NCBI RefSeq assembly: GCF_964204645.1
Contig: NC_134035.1
Span: forward strand, 6,326,501-6,390,500
From: Tubulanus polymorphus
Lineage: Eukaryota > Nemertea > Palaeonemertea > Tubulaniformes > Tubulanidae
Length of the DNA: 64,000 nt
Reading direction: 5' to 3'
The position numbers and the translations under genes were made by a program. Numbering within the stretch: position 1 is the first letter of the stretch; every line of letters begins with the position of its first letter. The notes beneath the pieces were generated by a model. It had not been told where the DNA came from and ran no database searches. It saw only the letters and a program-made list of their open reading frames with translations. This document shows, piece by piece, positions 36,120 through 46,500 of this stretch.

Positions 36120-36650
36120 GTAGACCCTCTGATTAGCAACACAGGTTGTCTAGTTGACCGTTGTTTTTCCAAGAACATAGCTTTTGTTTTGGCTATGTTA
36201 ATGATTAATTTCCAGGTATCGCAGTATTCTACAACTCGATTTAAATTGTTCTGCAGGCCTTGGGCGTATCAGGTAGCAGTATAGTGTCATCTGTATATGA
36301 TGAGAGGAGTAAATTGAACCAATGCTCTTCACCATCCTTTTCCAGTCAGAAAAAAATCCCTGGCAACCATTTTCATGTGAAGTTGACTCTAGGCCATTAA
36401 CATATATGACAAATTTTCTCCTTGTCGCAAGCCCACGAAGCTGTCAATGGACTTTTTCTCCTTTAACTGAGACCTTAGATTTTATATTGTCATACATTAT
36501 GTTTTACTCTCAAAATATTGCCGGTGATTCCTGTAAAATAACCTTATGCCACAGTGTTCTCCATATTGTCATATTGTGCTTTTTGGTGCTCGCTGTGTAG
36601 TTTGCTGTATTTCCCGATCTAGTGAAACTGCTTTAGTTCAACTAAATTCT
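36120..36650 (-). pseudogene. LINE element 3: frameshifted RT core
   Basis: No long frame survives, but reading the reverse strand through frameshifts recovers RT landmarks in the right order. They are WRTLWHKVIL (about 36555-36584), GITGNILRV then MYDNIKSKVSVKGEK (about 36460-36530), VGLRQGENLS = motif B (36406-36435), VNGLESTSHENGCQG, and LIIY followed after a shift by YTDDTILL = motif C (36286-36297 holds YTDD). Then come LQNNLNRVVEYC and DTWKLIINIAKTKAM down to about 36170. YADD has become YTDD. Motif A is deleted and the downstream part is missing. It is related to elements 1 and 2 but clearly older. Confidence 0.8.
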
Positions 36651-36799
36651 ATACATGCATTAAGTCGGAAGTCATTTGACATAACAATGAAACGTTTTTA
36701 TTACTTAAAATCAAAATAAAACCTTTGTCGATGAATATTATTCACCGTTACTATATCGTAAGGGCGAGCGTAGTTCACCCCTTCGCCGGCTTACCGTTC

Positions 36800-36951
36800 A
36801 CCTACTCGCGACCTTGCGACGCGGTGTCACGGATGCATTGGGTTAAGCGACTGCCAACTACACCAGTCGCAAATTCGCGTTCTGCGCGACCGTCTCTCCC
36901 AGTCGCAACAGAGACGCGATCTTTTTCCTGAGATGCAGGGATTCGAACCCC
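36800..36951 (+). mobile_element. Possible tRNA-derived SINE fragment
   Basis: GCATTGGGTTAAGCG (36835-36849) resembles a D-arm/A box. CGACTG (36848-36853) pairs perfectly with CAGTCG (36864-36869), like an anticodon stem, but with a 10-base loop. The expected T-arm after it is degraded (AAATTCGCG). On the opposite strand GGGTTCGAATCCC (36938-36950) is a good B box without an A box upstream. The whole patch is GC-rich against AT-rich flanks. It is not a functional tRNA; SINE ancestry is inferred. Confidence 0.3.
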
Positions 36952-37451
36952 ATATTAGTAATGAGATGAGATATAATGTTTTGAAATTAGTTTCATTGTA
37001 TTTATACGTCCATTTGTATTGTTGCTGCGACCAGCCTTCTAATCTCGACTAGTAAATAGCCTCGTATCAATGATGGAATGGAACCGGTCGGTAGGGATAC
37101 AAATTGCAGAAGAAACCAACGCGATTTGTTATTTTCGTTCTGAGTATTTAAAAACCGGCATTTCCCTTATTATCGCCAGGGACCCGAAACTTTCTATCTT
37201 AGCGTTGTTTGATGCCATTTTTAGTTACCACGTGACAACCAGAATCGCGGATCACGTCGACCTACGCGCTCTTGACTGACCGAAACTAGTCGCACACACC
37301 ATCGCTGACGATTTGATTCTGCAGCAATCGTAGGGTGGGGCTTGACTGCGATTCAGACAAATCAATTCAAAAAACATTTATTGCTTCCTCGCCTGTAATG
37401 GAAAATAATCCACGCTTTGTTAATTTTTTTCCAATTCATAGCTATTCACAT

Positions 37452-37570
37452 CCTGCCTCGGTATAGGGATTCAAACCTGATGGCACTGACAGCATTGTGG
37501 GATTTTTCTTCAACTTATATTCTTGTTGTCGGTGCGCTTACCGCTTGATCGAACCTCGCGGCCGCTGTGC
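37452..37570 (-). mobile_element. Possible tRNA-derived SINE fragment
   Basis: On the reverse strand TCAAGCGGTAAGCGCACCGAC (A-box/D-arm-like, about 37530-37550) is followed by GGTTTGAATCC (37467-37477), 10 of 11 positions of the B box GGTTCGANTCC. The A-to-B spacing is longer than in a tRNA, as with an insertion or a diverged SINE head. The 5' edge carries GCGGCCGCGAGG. There is no closing acceptor stem, so no tRNA gene is called. Confidence 0.3.
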
Positions 37571-39079
37571 AGGTCACATACACACCCGCAGTCCTGAATA
37601 GATCACGAATACTGATATAAACACATCAGAGGTGGATTAAACGAGCAGTGATCATCGGGGTTTAATTGTATATCCTAGTCACTCGTGATGTCCTGAAGAC
37701 TCTCGGGGGTGAGTTGCAACTGACAGTCGCTGTCTACGGATGCAACAAGCTGTGTATAGATTCAGTGAGTCTAAATTAGCCGCACGGCGCTTTGAAGAGG
37801 CGACGAACACGGCGAGTTAAATCTCAGTAGCGAGATGGAGAACCACTCCAACATTCTATTCGACTGATTAGTCGCCGGTCTTCGCGTGGCACTTGTCTAA
37901 ATCCCGCGAATAATCCCGAAACAGTGAAGGGCTATCTGGATCTCTCCGACTCTCCCCGACGGAATCGTTCAATAGCTGTTATTCGCGTTTTCGGAATTTT
38001 TCAAAAAGGCGATGACTGTTATCAGCATCGAGAACGAAGCGCAACAGATTTAAATCGGTTTTTACGTATTCGTATCATCACTTGTTCGTTCATTTTTCTA
38101 TTTTCCAAAGACTTTTAAAACTTCGAAAACTACATTTAAATCCCGAGCATCGATCTCCGCGGCCTTGGGGAACTTGAACAAGTCTCGTGCTTAAAATCGT
38201 AAAAATCGAATAAACAGTATTTGATAGTTTGTAACGAGAGGAGCTATTAGTCTGTTAATATCGAGAAACTGGTAAAGCTGGCTTAGAATGATTGTTTAAA
38301 CATCGTTAGCTGTCAATTTTCCATAAAAAAATCGGACAGATTTTCGAGGAGTCGTCGTATATTCACCTAAAACTCAGTCAGCAAGCACTGAATTACTGGG
38401 TTGGGGTTAAATTAGTAATTTTAACTAATGCCAGGCCTTCAATACCTTTGCTGCAGTATTGCTGATGCCATCATATTGCTGATTGCGTTCACGTGAAAGG
38501 TCATATTTACCATCACTGCACAGCGGCGCAATACCATACATCCTCCCTCTAGACTGACCAAAAAAAATACCGAAGGGTATTTTGACAGACTCCGTTGACG
38601 GTTCTATTTACTCGGCCAATATCCTTTCTTATCTGGGGAAATAGACAGAATCAACGGAAGCAAATAATCGAGCGTCATTCTCGAATTACTGAATGTTCAA
38701 CTTCCTGGCAGTACCGACCCGGTAGGCTCTGTGTCTACCACGACGCTGAGTGTGGCCGCAGTCACGTTCTATATACCGACTATCAGGAACACGAAAGTTT
38801 ACCAGGTCCTGGGTGAATTAAGCCACTAAGGCTGATTTTAGAGTGTATTTATGCACGATACGACGATTACAGTCGGTATCCGCCGCTTCAATGCCCATTC
38901 AATGGTTTTTTAACGAACACAATCGTCATTTGATCCTGTCTGTGAACTGTCGCCACTTCAACTTGGATGCAATGAAACACTCATGTATACAAGGACTGGT
39001 GATAATGTGGGCCTTATATTCGAGCATGTCATATGCCTTGTACGCATATACATCAAGTATTTCTAAGACTCGCACGCTC
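37571..39079. other. Gene-free stretch
   Basis: No gene recognised. A short AT-rich palindromic segment at 38395-38437 (TTAAATTAGT / TTAACTAAT) may be a decayed relative of M1. A 137-codon + frame (38843-39256) continues into the next repeat and is not a gene. Confidence 0.45.
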
Positions 39080-39292
39080 AGAGGAACATTCAGGCGCGGA
39101 TCTATGGGTTCTTTAAGGTCTTCTGGAAGACCCTCAAAATTTTTAAGTGCCCACAAAAAATTTTGCTCGCAAAACAATTTCATGACTCAAAATGCAGGAA
39201 ATGGCTTCAAGTGCTGGTATCTCAAAATTTTCAATGGGGGCCTCAGACCCCCCTAGAAGGGCTTCAAGCTTACCCCTAGATCCACCCCTGAC
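39080..39292 (-). mobile_element. Interspersed repeat fragment starting GTCAGGGGTGGATCTAGGGG
   Basis: Read on the reverse strand it begins GTCAGGGGTGGATCTAGGGG, continues through GGGGGGTCTGAGGCCCCC, then CATTTCCTGCATTTTGAGTC and several AAATTTT runs. From general knowledge this layout (GGGG-rich start, GGGTC..GGCCCCC, then CATTTCCTGCATTTT) recurs in many marine invertebrate genomes and yields spurious open frames such as 38843-39256 and 39192-39389 here. A transposase domain is not visible; the class is unknown. Confidence 0.45.
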
Positions 39293-39496
39293 ATTTGATA
39301 GTATACGTATCTTTATTCAGAAAGCTATAATCAATCATCTTTATAACCAGAATAGTGAGGATTTTAACACATTTTCTTGGGTATTCTAACTAGCAAGAAA
39401 GGTCTGGTAGCGGTTTTCATCCTCTTTTCCTGGATTTTACAGCCAGTAAAACCTTTGAAATTTAATGGGACCTCATTGTGTTATAAGACCAGAGCC

Positions 39497-39511
39497 CTGA
39501 ATCCGCCCCTG
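39497..39511. repeat. Second TCCGCCCCTG-type repeat end
   Basis: CTGAATCCGCCCCTG mirrors the terminus at 39281-39292 (TCCACCCCTGAC) and 7759-7769. The 200 bp between 39292 and 39497 could be a second, more decayed element of the same kind. Confidence 0.35.
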
Positions 39512-42500
39512 TGAATAGCACTCAGGGTCTGTGGTCAAAAATAGAGCTGTGCTCAATTGATTTTATAGATCTCATCTCACGCTTGAGCGAATAATCGCAT
39601 TAGCATTTTTGGATCTCAGAAATACCTTATTGTTATCTCGGCTGCCGGACTGACGCCGAAATATTTTGGTCGCATTGTTCCCAATTAACCGGACGATAAA
39701 AAACCGGTAGCCGAGGGTATCGTTGACAATAACTTTTGAAGTGTCATTTCGCGACGTTTTCAGGGCACATTAAACACACGGAAAGCTTCAAATTAGGAAC
39801 AACTGTGCGTTGTTTCCGAGGAGTGATACGCGCTGTGAAGGTGGAAGGTGATATAGTCGAGGAATGAAATCGGGTGCATTGTACCAGAACTGATCACACG
39901 GGTGTTTAGTGAATGGAGTGGTTTGTGATGTATCGTCTTATAAAAATTTCACGTTTGTTTACCGATAGAATGGTACTATAGACTCGTTGAAGTGCTTAGA
40001 ACAGATTGAGAATTGAAGGATTTTCTTCATCCAGTAAACGTAGGCATTTATTTTATCGGCCTTTATTTCATGCATTCGACTTGAAGTAAATACATTGGAT
40101 TCCTATTTCTCACTGGTCCGTTCACCTCATTGATTATAAAAGATCATCTTGTTTTGTGTAAAAGGGTCAAATGGGTAAATAGTTATACCAACGCAGTGCA
40201 GTTCAAGTATTTGTCACTATCTTAAAAGTCACGTGTCTTCTTCAATATTCAAAAAAATGTTCTGATGATTCTTTTATGCATTAGGTGTAATTCCTGTTTT
40301 GGGAAGAATCGTTAACATTTTATAGTGGGTGTTTATATAGTGTGCTCATTCTTCTGACTAGATCTAAAAAAGCCAAAATCAGTTCTAATCTAAAAAAAGG
40401 CAAAATCTATTTTCGTAAAACGAGGTTTCTGCCTACGCATAATGCATCCAACGAGATTACCATAAAAAGAAGATTGTAAAAGACTTTAGGATATAGGATG
40501 TTTAATGAGAATCCCGACTCCTCGAGCATTACATGCGTTAATTAGATTCGTACGGTGATGCAACACAATTATTGAAGTTATCTCGTGCGAATGTAACGCG
40601 CCATAATATTTCAAGGTTGACTAGCGCGACAACGAGAATCTTAAGGTAATACGAGTAACGCCACAGTCTTATACCAGGTATAGTCTCAACGACATGAGAG
40701 CTGTATAAGATTTCACTCTAGTCTGCGGCATAATATGTACGTATCTAATGTAGTACCCCGGGTATCATCCCCTGGTGGGTAGCTAGAACACTGTTCTGGT
40801 GAATTTGTAGACAGCACAAATTGTTTATCTCAAGATAAACTGCCACGTAGATTAGACTGCTCTCTATTTTAGACTTATCTTTAAATTAGACTGACATAAG
40901 TTGGTGTTGAATGAAAAAATCGAATCGTACAAATTCACGGTTTTTACTTGTAACAGGCCCGTAGCGTCGGGTGCGCAATTTTACCAATGGAGACAATTTT
41001 ACCTAACTGGTTGATCTATTTGCTACTCTGCACCCGATATGTATGCAACTGCAAAGTGTCTTATTGTAAAATAATGATATGTAATTTTCATATTTTATAT
41101 TCAGTGTTTTGATGTTTCCTGATCAGAGTATCAGATATTGAAACCAAATGAGAGCTGACCTCGCATCAAAGCTTTGAGCCTTCGTCGCGTGGCTTTACTG
41201 ACGTGGTTTACTTGTAGTTTATATCGCACCCCCTTGGAGGGCCCTGGCTACGGGCCTGTGTAAAAAGTCCGCTTTTGGGAGCTGCCATGGTTGTTTTGAA
41301 TGAATAACTGTGACATCTATCGGATGTTAGGCGAACGAAATACAGAAATACGCCTTTCTTCTGATCGGATGTATTTCTGATTTCTAAAAAATCTGCACGA
41401 GCCATACTCCTGTCTCAGCGCGATGAAACCTTGACCTTTTAGTCACGTACCCGGTCGGTGTTCGATTCTCGGAGGGTTTGTGCGAACAAGGTGCGACTTG
41501 TTTGAGATCTCAGAATCCAATAATTATCCGTACAAACCGACGCTAGGTACATCTTTGCGTGTTTTCTTCCTCGGAAACGAGCACGAAAGCGCCAACACAT
41601 TCTTCTTTCCCCTAGAAAAAAATTTTCCGCATGTCTCCTGAAACAAACGCTCAATATCCGTGTCACTCGTTACGATCGTTGGTTGGTCCGCTATATCTTA
41701 ATGGAATCGTGTATCAATTTAAGCGGTTCTCGTGTCGATCCGGTGTCGAGGGAATCGCACCCGTCTCGGGGTCGTGTTTCAGGCGGACGCAGTTCGTTGT
41801 TATTTCACGATTGAATTCAGATTTCGCACAATATAATTTCAGCGCCGAAGATTTCAATTACTTTCACAGTCTTTCGAATTTAAATCAGACGACGATTTTG
41901 CATTGATGAAAACAAGGTGTGCTCGCTTGAATACTGATATAAACCGGAGTGAGGATAGGAGAGGTAGAGTTCATACATATACATATATTAGCTTTTCTCG
42001 AGGAGAAAAGCCCCGGTGGAGAGGAGGGAGCCATTCTGAGATGGTTCAACAATCTTTGTCTGCATGACATTTTGACTTTGGCCTTTGACAACTGACCGTG
42101 TAATCACGATGAAAGTTTAATGACTTCGAACAGCGCCGAGGCATCGTTCACGAGACTCGAACAATTCATCTTGCTTATCTGTCATTGCGCTAGATTTGTT
42201 GCCGAGTTCTCCTAGATGTCATTTCTAATCAGACTTGTCGCAAGTCTAGGCCCGGCGATGACTCGGTCGGCGTCTCGCGGTACCATTTAGAAAACGCCGG
42301 TAATAATACAACAAAAGACAAATTAAAACCGGCCGATATTGCGCCTGAGATCAGTGACTGATATTACACAGACGCGGGACAAATTATACGACATATACAT
42401 CAATCACATTATTATTAATCGTGCTCGAATTTGACTTCATCCGCGGCACAATACGCAGTGACTAATATAAATAGGTCGGATTGTGCGACCACCGGAAAAA

Positions 42501-43343
42501 TACATTGCTTCAATATCTGTGGTCAGTTACACATTCACATGGTTATACGCGGGGTTACATTAATAAAATAACGACCATTTCAATTGGTAGATTACTATCA
42601 GTAGACTTCTCTTATTAAGTCGAATCCTCGCGTAACACTATTCCCAATTGATATGAATTACGAGCAGTGTCAATTGATTCGAGTTTGGAGCGTATAAAAT
42701 ATATCGGCGACTTAGGTCTAGTTTAGACCAAACTTTTAAGTATGAAATAAAACAAAAGTGTTCGCTTCCAGTCTTACATGCATGAATCGGTTTCTTTAAT
42801 ATAAATCTAATTTTGTGTCCCTGGAACTTGATGAGATAGGGAACGATACAGTAGATCATTGTATAGACTAACTGTATACGGTCGGGCGTCTTTGTGGCTG
42901 ATTGAGTTGACATTGATTACAGACGAGTTTCTAATGAACCTGACTCTACGTCGGATCGGTGCGCGCCAATCGGTAAATCAGCTCCGGGTCAAACGATGAT
43001 GGCTGTAGATTGTTTTTGCTCGATTCGATTTACTTCCTGCGAGTCGGGGTCCGCCTATCATCGGTTCAGCTGACTCAGAAAATAGAAATGAACGCATTAG
43101 ATTAAGCTAACAAATACCGGTAATTCGAGATAAAACGATCAACTTTACAATTACGGACGATCAGGCGATTGTTTTCTGGGTCGTGACATGCGTTGTGTCG
43201 TCATCGACGTTTCGTTTGTCAATTCGCTGTGATTGTCATAAAACGCGGATTGTACGAGACGAAACGACGACGGGTATAATGAGCGAGCGCACTTGAATCG
43301 GACTGTCTCCGATACGCATCGAATAACAAACAATCCGCTCAAT
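39512..43343. other. Gene-free stretch
   Basis: No gene recognised. A tandem pair of about 26 bp (TCTAAAAAAG.CAAAATC, 40363 and 40389) and a 9-bp-stem hairpin GCTTTTCTCGAGGAGAAAAG (41991-42011) are present. At 40766-40778 the reverse strand gives CCACCAGGGGATG, a partial CTCF-core match. Opposite-strand frames around 41439-41906 are mirror chance frames. Confidence 0.5.
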
Positions 43344-43370
43344 GGATGATGGTGATGATGATGATGATGG
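43344..43370. repeat. GAT/ATC triplet tract
   Basis: About eight GAT/GGT triplets. On the reverse strand it gives a run of eight His residues in a chance frame (43151-43399). Confidence 0.75.
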
Positions 43371-43449
43371 TTCAGTTGATGTTTAACATTTGGGTCCAAT
43401 TGCCAAGCTTAACTGTGACGAATTCAATTGGGGCAAACTCATATTGTCA

Positions 43450-43508
43450 TCACGAATCATCGTGATCATTCCTACGGTTCAAATTAGGATACTACGAATC
43501 ATCGTGAC
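43450..43508 (+). repeat. Paired copies of palindromic CACGAATCATCGTG
   Basis: TCACGAATCATCGTGA (43450-43465) and ACGAATCATCGTGAC (43494-43508) are direct repeats 43-44 bp apart. Each copy is itself an inverted repeat (ACGA/TCGT arms around ATCA). Two evenly spaced identical dyads are typical of operator-like or dimer-binding sites, but they could also be ends of a tiny repeat. No associated gene is visible. Confidence 0.55.
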
Positions 43509-46500
43509 GACATTTCATTTTGCCTTCCGAATTTCTTGAATAAATCCTGAAATACCCCACGAAATAAATGAATACTATTGGACCCGTAATCAATATGTGA
43601 TGCAAAGTGTAGATTCAATGTTTGAGTAAATCGGGCAATTTTGAATGTATCAATGAGCAAGCTGGAAAGCGTAGTAATATGGAAATAAAAGAAGTTCAAT
43701 GGAACTATAGATCCTCGATAACTGACGTATTCTACAGCTGACGATAAGCGACACCCTTCATACGAGGGTTTATTGATGCTTCGGGTAGTATCTTCGTTCT
43801 AGGATCCAAAACGGTGTGAATATAAAACTCGGACCGCTGGCGCCCGTCAACGCTTAAGATTTTCGATCAATAATCTGAGACCATCTTTGTTAATTCTCAG
43901 GCAATCTCTTCACTAGATATCAGTGACGACTGCGCAACTGGTCACTTATGATATGAAACGTCCGGAGCCGCTCAATGATGTCTCAAAACGTGTACGAGAC
44001 ATTTTGCATTTGGCACGCTGTATAGCTCACCATCCGTGGAAAATTTTTCCATATTTTTAACCAGCGCACTCATCAGCGTCATGACTCAAACCTGAAAACA
44101 ATACGTGTTGTAATATGATACCAATAAGGTACGGGGGCTGCCGTGGATAAAACGCGCACCCGTCGTCGCGGTCTCGTTGTTATGAAAATGAGCAATCCGG
44201 ATCAGTCCGGAAACAGAACGCTTCCGAAAATCAATGGGGAAACTCTTTTCTCTAGCAGCGTCGACGTTTGTTTAGTGATTGTTACGGAAAAATATTTAAT
44301 GAAACATTAATCGAAATGCGATCGGTCGGTCGTCGAGTTCATAAGAATACTGATAGCTGATTTTATACTATACGCTATGATTGTCTATTGTTACATTGTG
44401 TAATCCACGCTCAGTTAAACCGTTAAATTGGAAATGGCTGCTTCTGTTGTGAGTCATTTTTGTCAAATTTCAGTTTGGGATATTCTAGCCTCCGCCTCTC
44501 CGGTACGGTATCTCCTTCCATTGACAGTCAGCAGGTATTCCATCACATTTTGTCGGTAATTATGGTTATCCGGTGTTTGAAAGTTTGTATTGTGACACTC
44601 TCTCCCCATTACATCGTACGAGTCTAGAAAATTCAACGTTAACCACCGTAGTATGAAAATAATGTTCAATGCAACGATTCCACGTGAAGATGAATCGATG
44701 CTCACATTTACACCCGAGATATCATTGTGCTGATGAAAAAATTCGACAAATGATAGATTCTTTATTTCTTGTTGTTTGCTGATGGATCTTAACAAATGTA
44801 TTTGTAGACATTGATTTTCTTTCATTCAGTATTGATTCAAGCCTACTGTATGCGAGTGAGATTTCACCAATGCATCAAGTCCGTACGTGTTTCTTTAGAA
44901 TTAAGCTATTAATTCTTTAGAATTAATTATTTTTTTAATGCCTCCATCAAAAAAGCAGTGACAAGCAGTTATGCATTATTAAGCACATATATATATATAT
45001 GTTAAAATGATTCTCGAATAAATTTTAACCGTGCTGAAAAAATGTGCTGCATTTGAATGCATATTGGCCGCATTTGAAAGTGACTTTTCGTCACTCTTGT
45101 CAAATTCATTCTAATTTAAAGGAAATGTTCTGTTTCAATCACTTCACTATCGCAATAATAATCATATATCATATAAGTGATAGTCATATATGCCTATATT
45201 TTCACAGCCCATAGAAAATGGGATATCTGCTCATAGGAAACCATATAAAGAATGGTTAGATTATTGTTGTTCGTATAAATGGAAAACTTGAGTCAGAAAA
45301 TCGAGTTTGGTATAAGTCGATTATAACCTGTACGAAGCACAGGATGTTGTGTTGTACAGTTTGTTTGCAAACGTTTCTACAAAACGTGACGAATATAATA
45401 GAAAAACACTCAGTAACTCAAATCAAAACTGCGACACTCACACTGCCTTTTGTAAAACGGTAAATGGGCCGATCTAGGCGTCGGCCTTTACAGCGCGGCT
45501 GCGCGGCTGTAAATCAATGATTTCAGAATGATTGACTGCTATCGTAAAAACAATAGAATCGAGCAGATCGATCCGATGGGGCTCGGTCTGATGTCATAAT
45601 GAAAGACAAACACTGGCAAACAATTGCTATTTAAATTGCGTTGTTATCCACTAGTACTGACTGTCACGTTCAGATTAACTGAATTAACTGATGACTAGTG
45701 CTTCATCAAATGCGAACTGTTTGGGTGTGTGTGAATGAAATAAAGTATACCAGCGCTACTTTTACCGGCGAAGACTTCATTATAAGGGTCATGATTGGTC
45801 ACACGACTGAAGTTTGGGTATCGTGCTTGACATGGTCAGTTGTTCTCATACAGTAAGTTTTAGTAACCAGTCGATAACTAACACAAATAAAACTGTATGG
45901 TCATATTGGTCTGGGAACAGATGTTGAAATGTTGGGCAAGTTTACTCAGAGCAACTTGCCCATGCACATAGCTCTTGCCTTCCCAGTGCCCTTCCATTGC
46001 CAGTACCCTATGCAATATTTAAAAAAAACTAATTCATCTCTAAAGCTTGCATTTTTACCGTGACAAAAATTGTCGTGACCCTCAAAAATGTTCTCCAAAA
46101 CTTTCTACTCAATAAAGTGTTTTGTGCAAAATGATCTTCGGAAAAGATTCTTAGTCGCGATGAATATTTGAATGATTGATGATAAGCGCACGCGAGGTTT
46201 TTTCCTAAAATCTGTGACGATCGGAACTCCGTGTGGTGATCATCAGATCTCAGCTCACGGTAACGATTCCGACCAAAGTCAAACAGTAAGACAAGGTGAC
46301 TAACCACTGTGTAAACTGACTGTAAACGTAGTTAACAGATAGAGAACCATGTAAGGAATATATTAACTGAATTAGAAGATAGCACCGCCGTCCTATTACA
46401 TTACTCATTAATGTTACTTGCTCGTCTTTGTCTAAAGCTTCGACTTGAGTTTCGTCGCCTACTGATAGGAAATAATGTTCTTCACATTGCTGAAAATCCA

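Noticed and set aside
44463-44825. 120-codon reverse-strand open frame
   Set aside because: No recognised pattern; several frames of about 120 codons occur in the window with similarly random composition.
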